Shown here: positions 1-9,192 of the stretch, piece by piece | Position numbering within the stretch: the first letter of the stretch is position 1 | Layout of the letters: each line of letters opens with the position of its first letter | Assembly: GCA_051814705.1 (NCBI GenBank) | Contig: JBPWQW010000001.1 | Span: 620,001 to 684,000 of the forward strand | Reading direction: 5' to 3' | From: Geojedonia sp051814705 | GTDB lineage: Bacteria; Bacteroidota; Bacteroidia; Flavobacteriales; Flavobacteriaceae | Length of the DNA stretch: 64,000 bases | The notes under the pieces: model-generated | Seen by the model: only the letters and a program-made list of their open reading frames with translations | Told to the model about the DNA's origin: nothing | Database searches by the model: none | Position numbers and translations under genes: made by a program

Positions 1-2
1 GT

Positions 3-659
3 TTTAAAAAACAAAAGCCAGACTTTAGATATATGGAAACGGATACCGTTCGCATCAAACAAATGATCACCTTAGATCAGGTTTCCGAATTACTGGATGT
101 TCCAATTGAAGAGTTACAGTTCTTGAACCCTTCGTATAAGCTAGACATTATCCCCTATATTAAAGGCGAAGATTACGTGTTGAGATTGCCTAGGCACGCT
201 GCTGGCAAATTTGTAAATAATGAAGATCAAATCTACGCTTATGTAAAATCCGAATTTGATAAACGAGAAAAACCTTTACCCCAGTTTTTTGATTCGGAAA
301 CTAAAACAACGTATAGGGTTAAATCTGGAGATTATCTCGGGAAAGTAGCTAGAATATATGGTGTTAGGGTTAGTCAAATCAAACAATGGAATGGTTTGAG
401 GAGCAATAATATAAGTATTGGGCAGCGCCTTACCATTTATCCAAGAAACCCTTCAGCAAACGTCTCAGTTGCTTCACAAAATACAAGGCCTAAAACCATT
501 GAAAAAAACGGAAAAAAAATATATAAAGTTCAAAAAGGGGACTCACTTTGGAGTATATCTCAAAAATTTTCAGGAGTTTCTGTTCAAAACATTAAAGATT
601 GGAACGATATTAGTGGTACAAAATTAACAGTCGGCATGACGCTAATTGTTTCCAATTAA
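3..659 (+). CDS. LysM-repeat C-terminal part of an MltD-like lytic transglycosylase (5' end outside window)
   Basis: The reading frame is open to the left edge, so the ATG at 33 is internal and this is the tail of a longer protein. The visible 218 residues hold two LysM peptidoglycan-binding repeats (about residues 100-145 and 173-218; YRVKSGDYLGKVARIYGV and YKVQKGDSLWSISQKF). The segment before them (LNPSYKLDIIPY, then YVLRLP) is what I expect after the catalytic domain in flavobacterial MltD proteins. That domain would cut the glycan strand of murein in the periplasm, but it lies off the window, so the enzyme assignment is inference and only the LysM part is seen. The next gene follows after 16 bp. 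Confidence 0.8.
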   Translation, partial: FKKQKPDFRYMETDTVRIKQMITLDQVSELLDVPIEELQFLNPSYKLDIIPYIKGEDYVLRLPRHAAGKFVNNEDQIYAYVKSEFDKREKPLPQFFDSETKTTYRVKSGDYLGKVARIYGVRVSQIKQWNGLRSNNISIGQRLTIYPRNPSANVSVASQNTRPKTIEKNGKKIYKVQKGDSLWSISQKFSGVSVQNIKDWNDISGTKLTVGMTLIVSN

Positions 660-675
660 AGTTTAAAATTAATTC

Positions 676-1653
676 ATGAAAAATTTCATTCCAGCCATCC
701 TCTTAACTTTAGTTTTTCTAGCGTGTAACGAAGGGAACACCAAAAAACAAAGATACGTTTCAGACTCTTCAGGCAACATTAACAATCTATCAGTGGTTGT
801 TGATAATCTACTTTGGGAAGATGCAGTAGGCGAAGCTATTCGAGATGTGCTAGCGGCTCCTTTGGAAGGCTTGCCACAAGACGAACCTATATTTACCCTT
901 AGTCAAATGCCTCCTCAAGTTTTTTCAGGTTTTGCAACAAAAAATAGGACGGTATTAAAAATTGAAAAGGGCAAACCAGCTGCTGTAGCCATTTTGAACG
1001 ACGTGTATGCAAAACCACAAACCATTGTTTTGGTTACGGGAAATACCGATACTGAAATTATAGATCAATTAAATACAAATTCCGGCAAGATTGTAGCTGC
1101 TTTTAAGAAAACCGAGATCAAGGAACAGCAACGGCGTATTACCCGCTCCTTATTTGATGACAAGCCCTTACAAGAAAATCTGGGCATACGCTTAAATTTC
1201 CCAACAGCTTACCGGATAGCAAAAGAGGAGGATCACTTTTTTTGGATTAGAAAAGATACAAAAACAGGAACTATGGATCTTTTAGTTTATCAAACTTCAC
1301 TTGATGCAATACGAAAAGGTGATAGTGCCATAACGGACATTGTGAGAATGCGTGATTCCATTGGGAAAAAGTATATAGAAGGACGCTTGGAAGGCTCGTA
1401 TTTAACAACCGAAAGTGCTTATGCGCCTTATATATTCAAGACCATAATAGATAACAAACCAACTTTGGAAACCAAGGGGATTTGGGATGTTAAAAATGAT
1501 TTTATGTCTGGGCCATTTATAAATTACGCCATAGAAGACAAAGTCAATAACAGATATCTTGTCATTGAAGGCTATGTGTTCGCACCGTCAGTGGAAAAAC
1601 GAGATTATATTTTTGAATTGGAATCGATTATAAGATCTGTAAGAATTAAATAA
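676..1653 (+). CDS. DUF4837 family lipoprotein
   Basis: 325 residues with a lipoprotein signal peptide (MKNFIPAILLTLVFLACNEG; lipobox LVFLAC, Cys17). The body has no transmembrane segment, so it should be an outer- or inner-membrane anchored periplasmic protein. I recognise it as DUF4837, a Bacteroidetes family of unknown function often found beside an MltD-like gene and tatA, as here. It lies 16 bp after the LysM gene and is probably co-transcribed with it. No catalytic motif is visible and no function is claimed. The gene ends at a hairpin shared with the convergent tatA gene. Confidence 0.75.
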   Translation: MKNFIPAILLTLVFLACNEGNTKKQRYVSDSSGNINNLSVVVDNLLWEDAVGEAIRDVLAAPLEGLPQDEPIFTLSQMPPQVFSGFATKNRTVLKIEKGKPAAVAILNDVYAKPQTIVLVTGNTDTEIIDQLNTNSGKIVAAFKKTEIKEQQRRITRSLFDDKPLQENLGIRLNFPTAYRIAKEEDHFFWIRKDTKTGTMDLLVYQTSLDAIRKGDSAITDIVRMRDSIGKKYIEGRLEGSYLTTESAYAPYIFKTIIDNKPTLETKGIWDVKNDFMSGPFINYAIEDKVNNRYLVIEGYVFAPSVEKRDYIFELESIIRSVRIK

Positions 1654-1655
1654 AA

Positions 1656-1676
1656 AAGCCAACACTAAGTTGGCTT
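1656..1676. terminator. Hairpin between convergent DUF4837 and tatA genes
   Basis: AAGCCAAC (1656-1663) pairs with GTTGGCTT (1669-1676) around a 5-base loop. A run of A on the left gives a U-tract when read on the minus strand, so it fits best as the intrinsic terminator of tatA. The forward side has only a mixed T-rich tract. Confidence 0.6.
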
Positions 1677-1700
1677 CTAATAATTAATTTACAAGAAAGA

Positions 1701-1880
1701 TTATTTTTTATCTTCTTTTTTATCGTCTTCTTTACTGGCGTCTTTAAATTCTTTTATTCCACTGCCCAAACCCCTCATGAGTTCAGGTATTTTTTTACCT
1801 CCAAATAAAAGCAAAACAACCAAAACAACTAAAACAATTTGCCAAGGGCCAATCGCTAAAAACATATGTGCTGCTATCAT
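1701..1880 (-). CDS. tatA: Twin-arginine translocase subunit TatA/TatE
   Basis: A 59-residue protein read on the minus strand: a short N-terminus, one hydrophobic segment (about residues 8-25, AIGPWQIVLVVLVVLLLFGG), the hallmark FGGKKIPEL at the membrane edge, then an amphipathic helix (MRGLGSGIKEFKDA) and a charged Lys/Asp/Glu tail. This is the exact architecture of TatA, which forms the pore of the Tat pathway exporting folded proteins. Length is normal for Bacteroidetes TatA. It stands alone, without tatC nearby, and is divergent from the M23 peptidase gene. Confidence 0.93.
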   Translation of the reverse strand: MIAAHMFLAIGPWQIVLVVLVVLLLFGGKKIPELMRGLGSGIKEFKDASKEDDKKEDKK

Positions 1881-1899
1881 AATTTTCTAAATTGAACTA

Positions 1900-1907
1900 C
1901 AAATCTA
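1900..1907 (-). promoter_or_regulatory. Candidate -7 box for tatA
   Basis: Read on the minus strand this is TAGATTTG, a full match to the Bacteroidetes TAnnTTTG box, 20 bp before the tatA start. I see no TTTG at the expected -33 spacing, so only half of the promoter is supported. Confidence 0.45.
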
Positions 1908-1980
1908 ATAATTAAACTTCAAATTTAACGTTTAAAAACAAACTTTAACCAATACCGCTTAAATCTGCATTTATTTTATT

Positions 1981-1988
1981 TAATTTTG
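1981..1988 (+). promoter_or_regulatory. Candidate -7 box for the M23 peptidase gene
   Basis: TAATTTTG matches TAnnTTTG and lies 7 bp before the ATG at 1996, which would give a very short leader. No -33 TTTG is seen at the usual distance. Confidence 0.35.
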
Positions 1989-1995
1989 TTCTACA

Positions 1996-2862
1996 ATGTC
2001 TGAGATGAAAAGAGAAAAAAGATTTGCCAAAAAGCTGCTTCATAAGTATCGCTTGGTTATTTTAAACGAGGACACTTTTGAAGAGCGGTTTGCTATAAAA
2101 TTAACGCGCCTAAACGTTTTTGTCATTGTAGCCTTATCTTCAATTTTGCTAATTTCAGGCACTATTTTTCTAATCGCCTTTACGTCTTTAAGAGAATATA
2201 TTCCTGGGTATTCTTCAACAGCATTAAAACAAAAAGCTACGGAACTAAATTACAAAGCCGATTCGCTTCAGCAGGTTATTAGTATGAACCAGCAATATTA
2301 TGAGTCTATAAAAAGAGTCCTTACAGGAGATGTTAAAATGGTTGAGTTCAATAAAGATTCGATAATTGAGGCAGCAAAAATTGAAAATCAAGCTATAAAT
2401 TTAACCCCTACCAAAGAAGACTCCTTGTTAAGAAATCTGGTTGATAAAGAGGACAAATACAATATATTTGAAACCGCGATACCGTCATCGAGTTTAGTGT
2501 TGTTTCCACCAGTTAATGGCACTATTTCTGAGAGTTACAATGTTGAAGAAAAACACTATGCCGTTGATATTGTAGTCGCAAAAGACACACCAGTTAAGGC
2601 CACGGCCGACGGAACAATAATTTTTGCGGAATGGACTGCCGAGACCGGATACGTGGTTATTATTGAGCACCGTAATGAGTTGATATCTGTTTATAAGCAC
2701 AATGCCTCATTGACCAAACGACAAGGCGATTTGGTAAAGGCTGGCGAGGTTATTGCCATGGCCGGAAATACAGGTGAATTTACTACTGGGCCTCATTTAC
2801 ATTTTGAACTTTGGAGCAGGGGATATCCCGTAAACCCAGCAAATTTTATCGACTTTAAATAA
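1996..2862 (+). CDS. M23 family peptidoglycan DD-metalloendopeptidase
   Basis: 288 residues. A cytoplasmic basic N-terminus is followed by one membrane segment (about residues 34-58), a periplasmic linker with coiled-coil character (about 70-105), and a C-terminal LytM/peptidase M23 domain (about 165-285). The zinc motif is intact: HYAVD near residue 186 and HLHFE near residue 267 give the His-Asp-His set. It should cut peptide cross-links in murein from an inner-membrane anchor. The stop codon overlaps the next start (TAATG), so it is translationally coupled to the GH3 gene. Confidence 0.88.
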   Translation: MSEMKREKRFAKKLLHKYRLVILNEDTFEERFAIKLTRLNVFVIVALSSILLISGTIFLIAFTSLREYIPGYSSTALKQKATELNYKADSLQQVISMNQQYYESIKRVLTGDVKMVEFNKDSIIEAAKIENQAINLTPTKEDSLLRNLVDKEDKYNIFETAIPSSSLVLFPPVNGTISESYNVEEKHYAVDIVVAKDTPVKATADGTIIFAEWTAETGYVVIIEHRNELISVYKHNASLTKRQGDLVKAGEVIAMAGNTGEFTTGPHLHFELWSRGYPVNPANFIDFK

Positions 2863-4364
2863 TGCTATCTATAAAATCAGCTTTAGCCAAACCTTTTGCG
2901 GCTCAAATAAAAAAACAAGTTTTTAAATGGGCTAACAAACCCATTGAAACCCAGCACAAGGTATTTCGAAGTTTAATAAACGAGGCAAAGGCCACCAAAT
3001 TTGGTAAAGATCATGACTTTAGGGGGATTCGTACGCATCAGGATTTTGTAAGCCGGGTTCCTATCCGTGATTACGAAGATTTAAAGCCATATATTGAAAA
3101 AGTAGTTGCTGGAGAAGAAAATATCCTTTGGAAAGGAAAGCCCCTCTATTTTGCCAAAACATCAGGAACCACTTCGGGCTCAAAATACATTCCCATTTCA
3201 AAGGAAAGTATGCCCACTCACATTGAAGCGGCTAGGAATGCCATTTTGCTATACATAGCCGAAACGGGTAACAGCAAATTTGTGGATGGTAAGATGATTT
3301 TCCTTCAGGGCAGCCCTATTTTAGATAAAAAAAATGGAATTCAAATGGGGAGACTTTCTGGAATCGTTGCACATTACGTCCCTAAGTATCTTCAAAAAAA
3401 CAGAATGCCTTCTTGGGAAACCAATATTTTAGAAGACTGGGAAACCAAAGTTGATGCCATTGTTAAGGAAACCTTACCCGAAAATATGACAGTTATTTCG
3501 GGAATCCCGTCCTGGGTACAAATGTATTTTGAAAAAATTCAGAAACAAACTGGACAAAAAGTTGGGGAAGTGTTTAAGAACTTCAATCTTTTTATTTTTG
3601 GCGGTGTCAACTATGAGCCTTATAGGGCAAAATTTGAAAGCCTGATTGGAAGAAAAGTTGACAGCATAGAATTGTATCCTGCCAGTGAAGGGTTTTTTGC
3701 GTTTCAAGACCGACAAGATGAAAAGGGGATGTTGCTTCAGTTAAATTCGGGTATTTTCTATGAGTTTGTAAAAGCGGATGATTTTTTCGATAAAGACGCT
3801 AAGCGCATCACGATTAAAGATGTTGAAATTGGAGTAAATTATGTGATGATTATCTCAACAAATGCTGGACTTTGGGCTTATAATATTGGGGATACTGTAG
3901 AATTTACTTCAACAAACCCGTATCGGGTAATGGTTACAGGAAGGATAAAGCATTTTATTTCGGCGTTTGGAGAGCACGTTATCGGTAAAGAAGTAGAGCT
4001 TGCACTTCAAGAGGCGATTGTGGGGACTGGTGCTCAGGTTACAGAATTTACAGTCGCCCCTCAAATCAATCCAAGCTCAGGATTGCCTTATCACGAATGG
4101 TGTATTGAATTTGAAATAGAACCTAAAAACATTTCGAATTTAGAAACTCTAATTGACACTTCTCTTCAAAAGCAAAACAGTTATTATTTTGATCTCATAC
4201 AAGGAAAGGTATTAAGACCTTTAATAATAACAAGAATTAAAAAGAATGGGTTCCAAGAATACATGAAATCTTTAGGTAAATTGGGCGGCCAAAACAAAAT
4301 CCCAAGGCTTTCCAATGATCAAAAAATCGCCAACGCCCTACGGGAGCTTAATTTGACCAAATAG
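2862..4364 (+). CDS. GH3 auxin-responsive promoter family protein (acyl-adenylating enzyme)
   Basis: 500 residues, full length for the GH3 family of the ANL adenylating superfamily. The ATP/AMP-binding signature KTSGTTSGSKYIPIS is at about residues 99-113. SIELYPASEGFFAFQD (about 267-282) and YNIGDTVEF (about 341-349) are further GH3 signatures. Plant GH3 enzymes adenylate a carboxylic acid and join it to an amino acid; the substrate of bacterial members is not established, so no reaction is assigned here. It overlaps the M23 peptidase gene by one base and is followed after 24 bp by the DUF6909 gene, which suggests one operon. Confidence 0.85.
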   Translation: MLSIKSALAKPFAAQIKKQVFKWANKPIETQHKVFRSLINEAKATKFGKDHDFRGIRTHQDFVSRVPIRDYEDLKPYIEKVVAGEENILWKGKPLYFAKTSGTTSGSKYIPISKESMPTHIEAARNAILLYIAETGNSKFVDGKMIFLQGSPILDKKNGIQMGRLSGIVAHYVPKYLQKNRMPSWETNILEDWETKVDAIVKETLPENMTVISGIPSWVQMYFEKIQKQTGQKVGEVFKNFNLFIFGGVNYEPYRAKFESLIGRKVDSIELYPASEGFFAFQDRQDEKGMLLQLNSGIFYEFVKADDFFDKDAKRITIKDVEIGVNYVMIISTNAGLWAYNIGDTVEFTSTNPYRVMVTGRIKHFISAFGEHVIGKEVELALQEAIVGTGAQVTEFTVAPQINPSSGLPYHEWCIEFEIEPKNISNLETLIDTSLQKQNSYYFDLIQGKVLRPLIITRIKKNGFQEYMKSLGKLGGQNKIPRLSNDQKIANALRELNLTK

Positions 4365-4388
4365 TATTATCTTAGCACACGAAATAAT

Positions 4389-6083
4389 ATGAGTATGGAC
4401 AAAAAGAAACATCAAGGAAGAACGAGAGCCCAAGAAAGCTCAAATGCTATTGAAAGAATGTACATTACCATGCGACATTTGTTTAATCGCGGATTTTACA
4501 AACCCATGGGTGTTTCTGGTGAAACGTTAAGAGAAACTTTATTGCTCTTAAAGCCAGAGATTTATGGCTCTATTGGAGAAGAAAAAGCAGAACTTGAAGG
4601 CTTGCTTTACGTAATTGATAGACTCCCTCAAGGGATTGAGGAATGTTCGTTTATAAACTTAACCAGTGACGAAGGGTATAGCGACTCACATTTCAAACCC
4701 ATTATCCCACCAAAACGACGCAGAAATTGTTACCGGATCGATGATGAACAAATGAATATTGAAGTTACCAGAGGGCGCTCAGAAATTTATGATATTTTAA
4801 CCCATTTAACCTTCCTTTTTGTAGAATCACACAAAATAAGCAAGAGAGTGCTTATTGACGACCAAGGAGGAACCACAAGAGACTGGGTTAAACTTAAAAA
4901 GGCAGTACTCTCTCCTGATAAACTTAATCAACAAGAGCGAGAAATTGCAATTACACATACAGCCAATATTTTAGGGAGAACATTTAATGAACTTACAGAA
5001 GTCCATAAAAAATTCGCTTCACCTTCTAACCCAGATCGATTATTGCATATTATTTATTGGTTAGGGAAACTGGCCATTGAAGAGGTTATAAACAACAACA
5101 AACGCACCGTTACGTTTAGCCCCGTTTTAAGGGAGCGTCTTGGGCATCATCTGCACGGAGAAATTTGGGCTGATAACATCAAGGAAATACTTTATAAAAA
5201 CAACTTATTGGAACGTCCAATTCATGTGATTAGTGCCAATATGCACAGTGTGATGAACTCCATATTTGCCCCTTCGGCTTTAAAAACCTTTGCCGCGAAA
5301 AAAAATATCTTTGAAGTTTATGAAGCATTAAGTCATAAAGACAATGAGGCTTTGCGTAATAAAGTGATTAAAGAAGCGTCACAAAAAGGGATGATTTATA
5401 TTGAGGATACTTCAGGCACGAATATAGATGTCCAAATTTTTGATACCTCTAAGATTGATTTTTCAAAAACAGATATTGAAACTTCCGAAACCTTTAAGAA
5501 ATCTGAGAAACCCGTTATATTTGTTATGGATTATGCCTTTGGTGAACAGGCCTATGAAACCATTGACGAGCTATTGAAACCTATTAAAGTTAAAGGAAAA
5601 AAAATACACCTTAATGTCGAGTCCATTTCTATCATGGGGAAAGCGGGTATTTTGGAAGGTGGTAAAGGAGATATCATGATTCCTTCGGCTCATATTTTTG
5701 AAGGTACTGCGGATAACTATCCATTTATAAATGAGCTTTCCAAAAAAGATTTAGAAGGCCAGGGAGTAAATGTATATGAAGGCCCTATGATAACAGTTTT
5801 AGGGACCTCGCTTCAGAATAAAGAGATTTTGAAGTTTTTCTTTAATTCCACATGGAATGTTATTGGCTTGGAAATGGAGGGCGCGCATTATCAAAAGGCC
5901 ATACAGGCGGCTTCAAAAGTACGAGGAAGTATCAGAACAGATGTCAAAGTAAGATATGCGTACTACGCTAGTGACAACCCCTTGGAAACGGGAAGCACAT
6001 TGGCGTCAGGTGGGTTAGGAACCTCTGGTGTTAGGCCAACATATTTGATTACCAGAAAAATATTACAGCAAATATTTAATTAA
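4389..6083 (+). CDS. DUF6909 family protein with a nucleoside-phosphorylase-like C-terminal half
   Basis: 564 residues, soluble, no signal peptide. I recognise it as a conserved Bacteroidetes protein (DUF6909, from memory). The N-terminal half (1-360) is mainly helical by composition and unknown. The C-terminal half carries an ordered set of motifs like those of the nucleoside phosphorylase/nucleosidase superfamily: GKAGILEGGKGDIMIP (about 418-433), a central EGPMITVLGT (about 463-472), GLEMEGAHY (about 493-501, compare the MEGA motif of MTA/SAH nucleosidase) and YYASD (about 524-528, compare the ISD catalytic Asp). This similarity is by eye. Function is unassigned; a nucleotide- or nucleoside-binding role is inferred. 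Confidence 0.7.
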   Translation: MSMDKKKHQGRTRAQESSNAIERMYITMRHLFNRGFYKPMGVSGETLRETLLLLKPEIYGSIGEEKAELEGLLYVIDRLPQGIEECSFINLTSDEGYSDSHFKPIIPPKRRRNCYRIDDEQMNIEVTRGRSEIYDILTHLTFLFVESHKISKRVLIDDQGGTTRDWVKLKKAVLSPDKLNQQEREIAITHTANILGRTFNELTEVHKKFASPSNPDRLLHIIYWLGKLAIEEVINNNKRTVTFSPVLRERLGHHLHGEIWADNIKEILYKNNLLERPIHVISANMHSVMNSIFAPSALKTFAAKKNIFEVYEALSHKDNEALRNKVIKEASQKGMIYIEDTSGTNIDVQIFDTSKIDFSKTDIETSETFKKSEKPVIFVMDYAFGEQAYETIDELLKPIKVKGKKIHLNVESISIMGKAGILEGGKGDIMIPSAHIFEGTADNYPFINELSKKDLEGQGVNVYEGPMITVLGTSLQNKEILKFFFNSTWNVIGLEMEGAHYQKAIQAASKVRGSIRTDVKVRYAYYASDNPLETGSTLASGGLGTSGVRPTYLITRKILQQIFN

Positions 6084-6095
6084 TAATACAACAAT

Positions 6096-7169
6096 ATGAG
6101 TAAAAACTTACCAGATCAACCCCATTCAGAAGAAGTGGATTTAGGGCAATTGTTTAAATTAATTGGAAACGCCTTTAATAGATTTTTTAGATTTATTGGA
6201 AGCATTTTTAACGGTTTGTTCCTGGCTTTTGTATGGCTTGTTTTTTTCTTTAAAAAGCACGCAATTAAAATTTTGATTGCAGCTCTAATAGGTTTTGGTT
6301 TGGGCTATTTAAAAGAAAAAATCTCAGCACCTGTTTATCAATCGACAGTTATTGTCAAGCAGAACTATGAAACAGGTAAAAACTTATATAATTTAATAGA
6401 TTTTTACAATGACTTGATCGACACGGGGGATGAGCAAACCTTAATGTCTGTGCTGGATATATCTCAAGAAGATGCGGCGTCTTTGGTGTCTATAGGAGTT
6501 GAACCGAATATCACAGAAAACCAGAAACTTAAAGATTATGACAACTTTGTAAGGGGTCTTGATTCAACCTTAGCCGCATCTGTAGATTATGATAGGTATT
6601 CGGAGAACATCAATTTATATGAATTTAAGGAGCAAGTGCTGTATGTTAATGTCCACAACAATATTAATGTCAATCCAATTTTTAATAAAATAGTTGAGAA
6701 TATTAACAAAACCCAATATTTTAAAAGAGAACAAGAAAAGGACATCAAGGAGCTCGAGAATCGTGAATCTGCTTTAAAACAAGCCTTAATTAAATCAGAC
6801 TCCTTACAAAACATGTACAAACGTGTTTTAGAAAAGCCATTGGATGATAAAAAAGGCACTCAAACAAGTATAACAATAGAAGGTTCGGACCAAATTGACA
6901 AAACCAAAGAGTTTGAATTGTATAAAAGCGAAATTGAAATCCGCAGGGAATTGGTGCAAATAGAACGGCAAAAAGAAGACAAGTCTGAGATTTTGGAAAT
7001 CATAACCCGTTCTCAAGAAAAAGGGGTGATAAATAATGATATAAAGATTCTAAATCAATCCTTTAGTCCAAAAGTATTTTATGCAGGATTATTTATTTTG
7101 ATTTTGACCTTAACCCTATTAGGGTTACAGTTTCTAAAATATTTAGAGAAGTTTCAAGATAAACTTTAA
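6096..7169 (+). CDS. Wzz-like polysaccharide chain-length determinant protein
   Basis: 357 residues with two membrane segments framing a periplasmic region: an N-terminal hydrophobic stretch (about 35-80, including FFKKHAIKILIAALIGFGLG) and a C-terminal one (about 330-348). The middle has the post-membrane YQSTVIVKQNYETGKNLYNLI pattern common in Bacteroidetes Wzz proteins and a coiled-coil region (about 205-300). This is the polysaccharide co-polymerase layout that controls chain length in Wzy-dependent synthesis. No kinase domain is fused. It lies immediately before rfbB (4-bp gap) and opens the surface-polysaccharide operon. Confidence 0.8.
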   Translation: MSKNLPDQPHSEEVDLGQLFKLIGNAFNRFFRFIGSIFNGLFLAFVWLVFFFKKHAIKILIAALIGFGLGYLKEKISAPVYQSTVIVKQNYETGKNLYNLIDFYNDLIDTGDEQTLMSVLDISQEDAASLVSIGVEPNITENQKLKDYDNFVRGLDSTLAASVDYDRYSENINLYEFKEQVLYVNVHNNINVNPIFNKIVENINKTQYFKREQEKDIKELENRESALKQALIKSDSLQNMYKRVLEKPLDDKKGTQTSITIEGSDQIDKTKEFELYKSEIEIRRELVQIERQKEDKSEILEIITRSQEKGVINNDIKILNQSFSPKVFYAGLFILILTLTLLGLQFLKYLEKFQDKL

Positions 7170-7173
7170 AACA

Positions 7174-8217
7174 ATGAACATTTTAATTACTGGTGGTGCA
7201 GGTTTTATAGGATCACATGTGGTGCGGTTATTTGTCAATAATTATAGAGATTACAACATCTATAATTTAGATACTTTAACCTATGCGGGAAATTTGGAGA
7301 ATCTTAAAGATATTGAAAACCAAAGCAATTATACCTTTATTAAAGCAGATATAACCGATGCCGAACACATTAATGCTCTGTTCCAATCCTATAGATTTGA
7401 TGCCGTCATTCACTTGGCGGCAGAATCCCATGTGGACAGATCCATTGAGGATCCGTTAGCGTTTGTAAAAACCAATGTTATTGGCACTATGAATTTGTTA
7501 AATGCCTTTAAGAATTTATGGGGAACTAATTATCAAAACAAACGATTTTATCATATCAGTACAGACGAAGTTTATGGAAGCTTAGGAGAAACCGGATTAT
7601 TTACTGAAAAGACAGCCTATGACCCAAACTCACCGTATTCAGCATCAAAAGCGAGTTCAGACCATTTTGTAAGGGCTTATGGCGAAACCTATGGAATCCC
7701 TTATGTAATCACGAATTGCTCCAACAATTATGGACAAAACCAATTCCCTGAAAAATTGATTCCCTTATTTATAAACAACATCATTAACAATAGGGCACTT
7801 CCTGTTTATGGAGACGGAAATTATACCAGAGATTGGCTGTATGTTAAAGATCATGCCAGAGCGATAGATTTAATCTTCCATAAAGGAAAAAATAAGGAAA
7901 CATATAATATAGGTGGGTTTAACGAGTGGAAAAATATAGATTTAATTAGGCTGCTTTGTGAACAAATGGATAGCAAATTAAATCGACCTAAAGGGACTTC
8001 AGAAAAGTTGATAAAGTTTGTTAAAGATAGGCCAGGGCATGATTTAAGATATGCTATTGATGCCACAAAAATTAAAAATGAATTGGGCTGGAAACCTTCC
8101 GTTACCTTTGAAGAGGGATTATCCAAAACAATAGATTGGTATCTAAGCAACGAAAGTTGGTTAAATAATGTAACCAGTGGAGCTTATCAATCCTATTACC
8201 AAAAACAGTATAGTTAA
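7174..8217 (+). CDS. rfbB: dTDP-glucose 4,6-dehydratase
   Basis: 347 residues, extended SDR fold. The NAD motif TGGAGFIGSH is at residues 6-15, the catalytic region HISTDEVYGSLG at about 128-139 and YSASKAS (Tyr-x3-Lys) at about 160-166. It converts dTDP-glucose to dTDP-4-keto-6-deoxyglucose, second step of dTDP-L-rhamnose synthesis. Length is typical. It is first of four contiguous rhamnose genes; the 108-bp gap to rfbA is the only large gap in the set. Confidence 0.97.
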   Translation: MNILITGGAGFIGSHVVRLFVNNYRDYNIYNLDTLTYAGNLENLKDIENQSNYTFIKADITDAEHINALFQSYRFDAVIHLAAESHVDRSIEDPLAFVKTNVIGTMNLLNAFKNLWGTNYQNKRFYHISTDEVYGSLGETGLFTEKTAYDPNSPYSASKASSDHFVRAYGETYGIPYVITNCSNNYGQNQFPEKLIPLFINNIINNRALPVYGDGNYTRDWLYVKDHARAIDLIFHKGKNKETYNIGGFNEWKNIDLIRLLCEQMDSKLNRPKGTSEKLIKFVKDRPGHDLRYAIDATKIKNELGWKPSVTFEEGLSKTIDWYLSNESWLNNVTSGAYQSYYQKQYS

Positions 8218-8325
8218 TAATGACATGTCAGTTCACTATTTCAAACCAATAGAAGATGCTAATAAGTCATTGCACCCGCCTGAACGGAACGGGCACTAAC
8301 TGATAAAAAACGATAGATAAAACAG

Positions 8326-9192
8326 ATGAAAGGAATAATTTTAGCAGGCGGATCTGGAACTAGGCTTCACCCATTAACCTTATCGGTTAGTAAGCAGTTA
8401 ATGCCTATTTACGATAAGCCTATGATTTATTATCCGCTTTCAACCTTAATGTATGCGGGAATTCATGAAATATTAATCATTTCCACACCTAAAGACTTAC
8501 CGCTTTTTGAAGAGCTACTTGGAGATGGACATCAATATGGCTGTCGATTTGAATATGCCACACAAAATTCCCCTAATGGTTTGGCCGAAGCCTTTATTAT
8601 AGGCGAAAAATTTATTGGAGAAGATAAAGTGGCGCTCATATTAGGCGATAATATATTTTATGGAACAGGACTGTCTAATTTATTACAAAGCAACAATGAT
8701 CCACAAGGAGGGATTATTTATGCTTACAGGGTTCATGACCCAGAGCGCTATGGTGTCGTTGAGTTTGATGAAAAAGGGCATGCTATATCCATAGAAGAAA
8801 AACCAAAACAACCAAAATCAAATTATGCAGTCCCAGGGATTTATTTTTACGATAATTCAGTGGTCAATATTGCCAAGACTATCAAACCAAGCCCTAGAGG
8901 GGAATTGGAAATTACCGACGTTAACAAAGAATATCTCAAACAAGGAAGATTAAACGTAAGTATTTTGGATAGAGGCACGGCATGGTTGGACACTGGAACG
9001 TTTAAATCGTTAATGCAGGCTTCTCAATTTGTTGAAGTTATTGAAGAGCGTCAAGGTCTCATGATAGGATCCATTGAAGCAGCCGCATTCGAGATGAAAT
9101 TTATTGATAAAGTACAATTTAAGGCTTTGACAACACCTCTGTTAAAAAGTGGTTATGGCAAGAATTTGTTGGGCCTATTGAACAAAGAATAA
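8326..9192 (+). CDS. rfbA: Glucose-1-phosphate thymidylyltransferase
   Basis: 288 residues with the nucleotidyltransferase signature LAGGSGTRLHPLT (about residues 5-17), substrate loop KQLMPIYDKPMIYYPL and catalytic EEKPKQPKSNYAVPG. It makes dTDP-glucose from dTTP and glucose-1-phosphate, the first step of the rhamnose pathway, and is usually feedback-inhibited by dTDP-rhamnose. The stop codon overlaps the rfbC start (TAATG). Confidence 0.97.
   Translation: MKGIILAGGSGTRLHPLTLSVSKQLMPIYDKPMIYYPLSTLMYAGIHEILIISTPKDLPLFEELLGDGHQYGCRFEYATQNSPNGLAEAFIIGEKFIGEDKVALILGDNIFYGTGLSNLLQSNNDPQGGIIYAYRVHDPERYGVVEFDEKGHAISIEEKPKQPKSNYAVPGIYFYDNSVVNIAKTIKPSPRGELEITDVNKEYLKQGRLNVSILDRGTAWLDTGTFKSLMQASQFVEVIEERQGLMIGSIEAAAFEMKFIDKVQFKALTTPLLKSGYGKNLLGLLNKE

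Noticed and set aside
33..659. Start of the first gene at the ATG at 33
   Set aside because: The frame is open to the left edge and the upstream codons continue the conserved FRY-ETDTV segment, so the ATG is internal.
8218..8325. Hidden gene or riboswitch in the rfbB-rfbA gap
   Set aside because: Only a 10-codon frame and a weak CCCG/CGGG pairing are present; nothing reaches the level of a feature.
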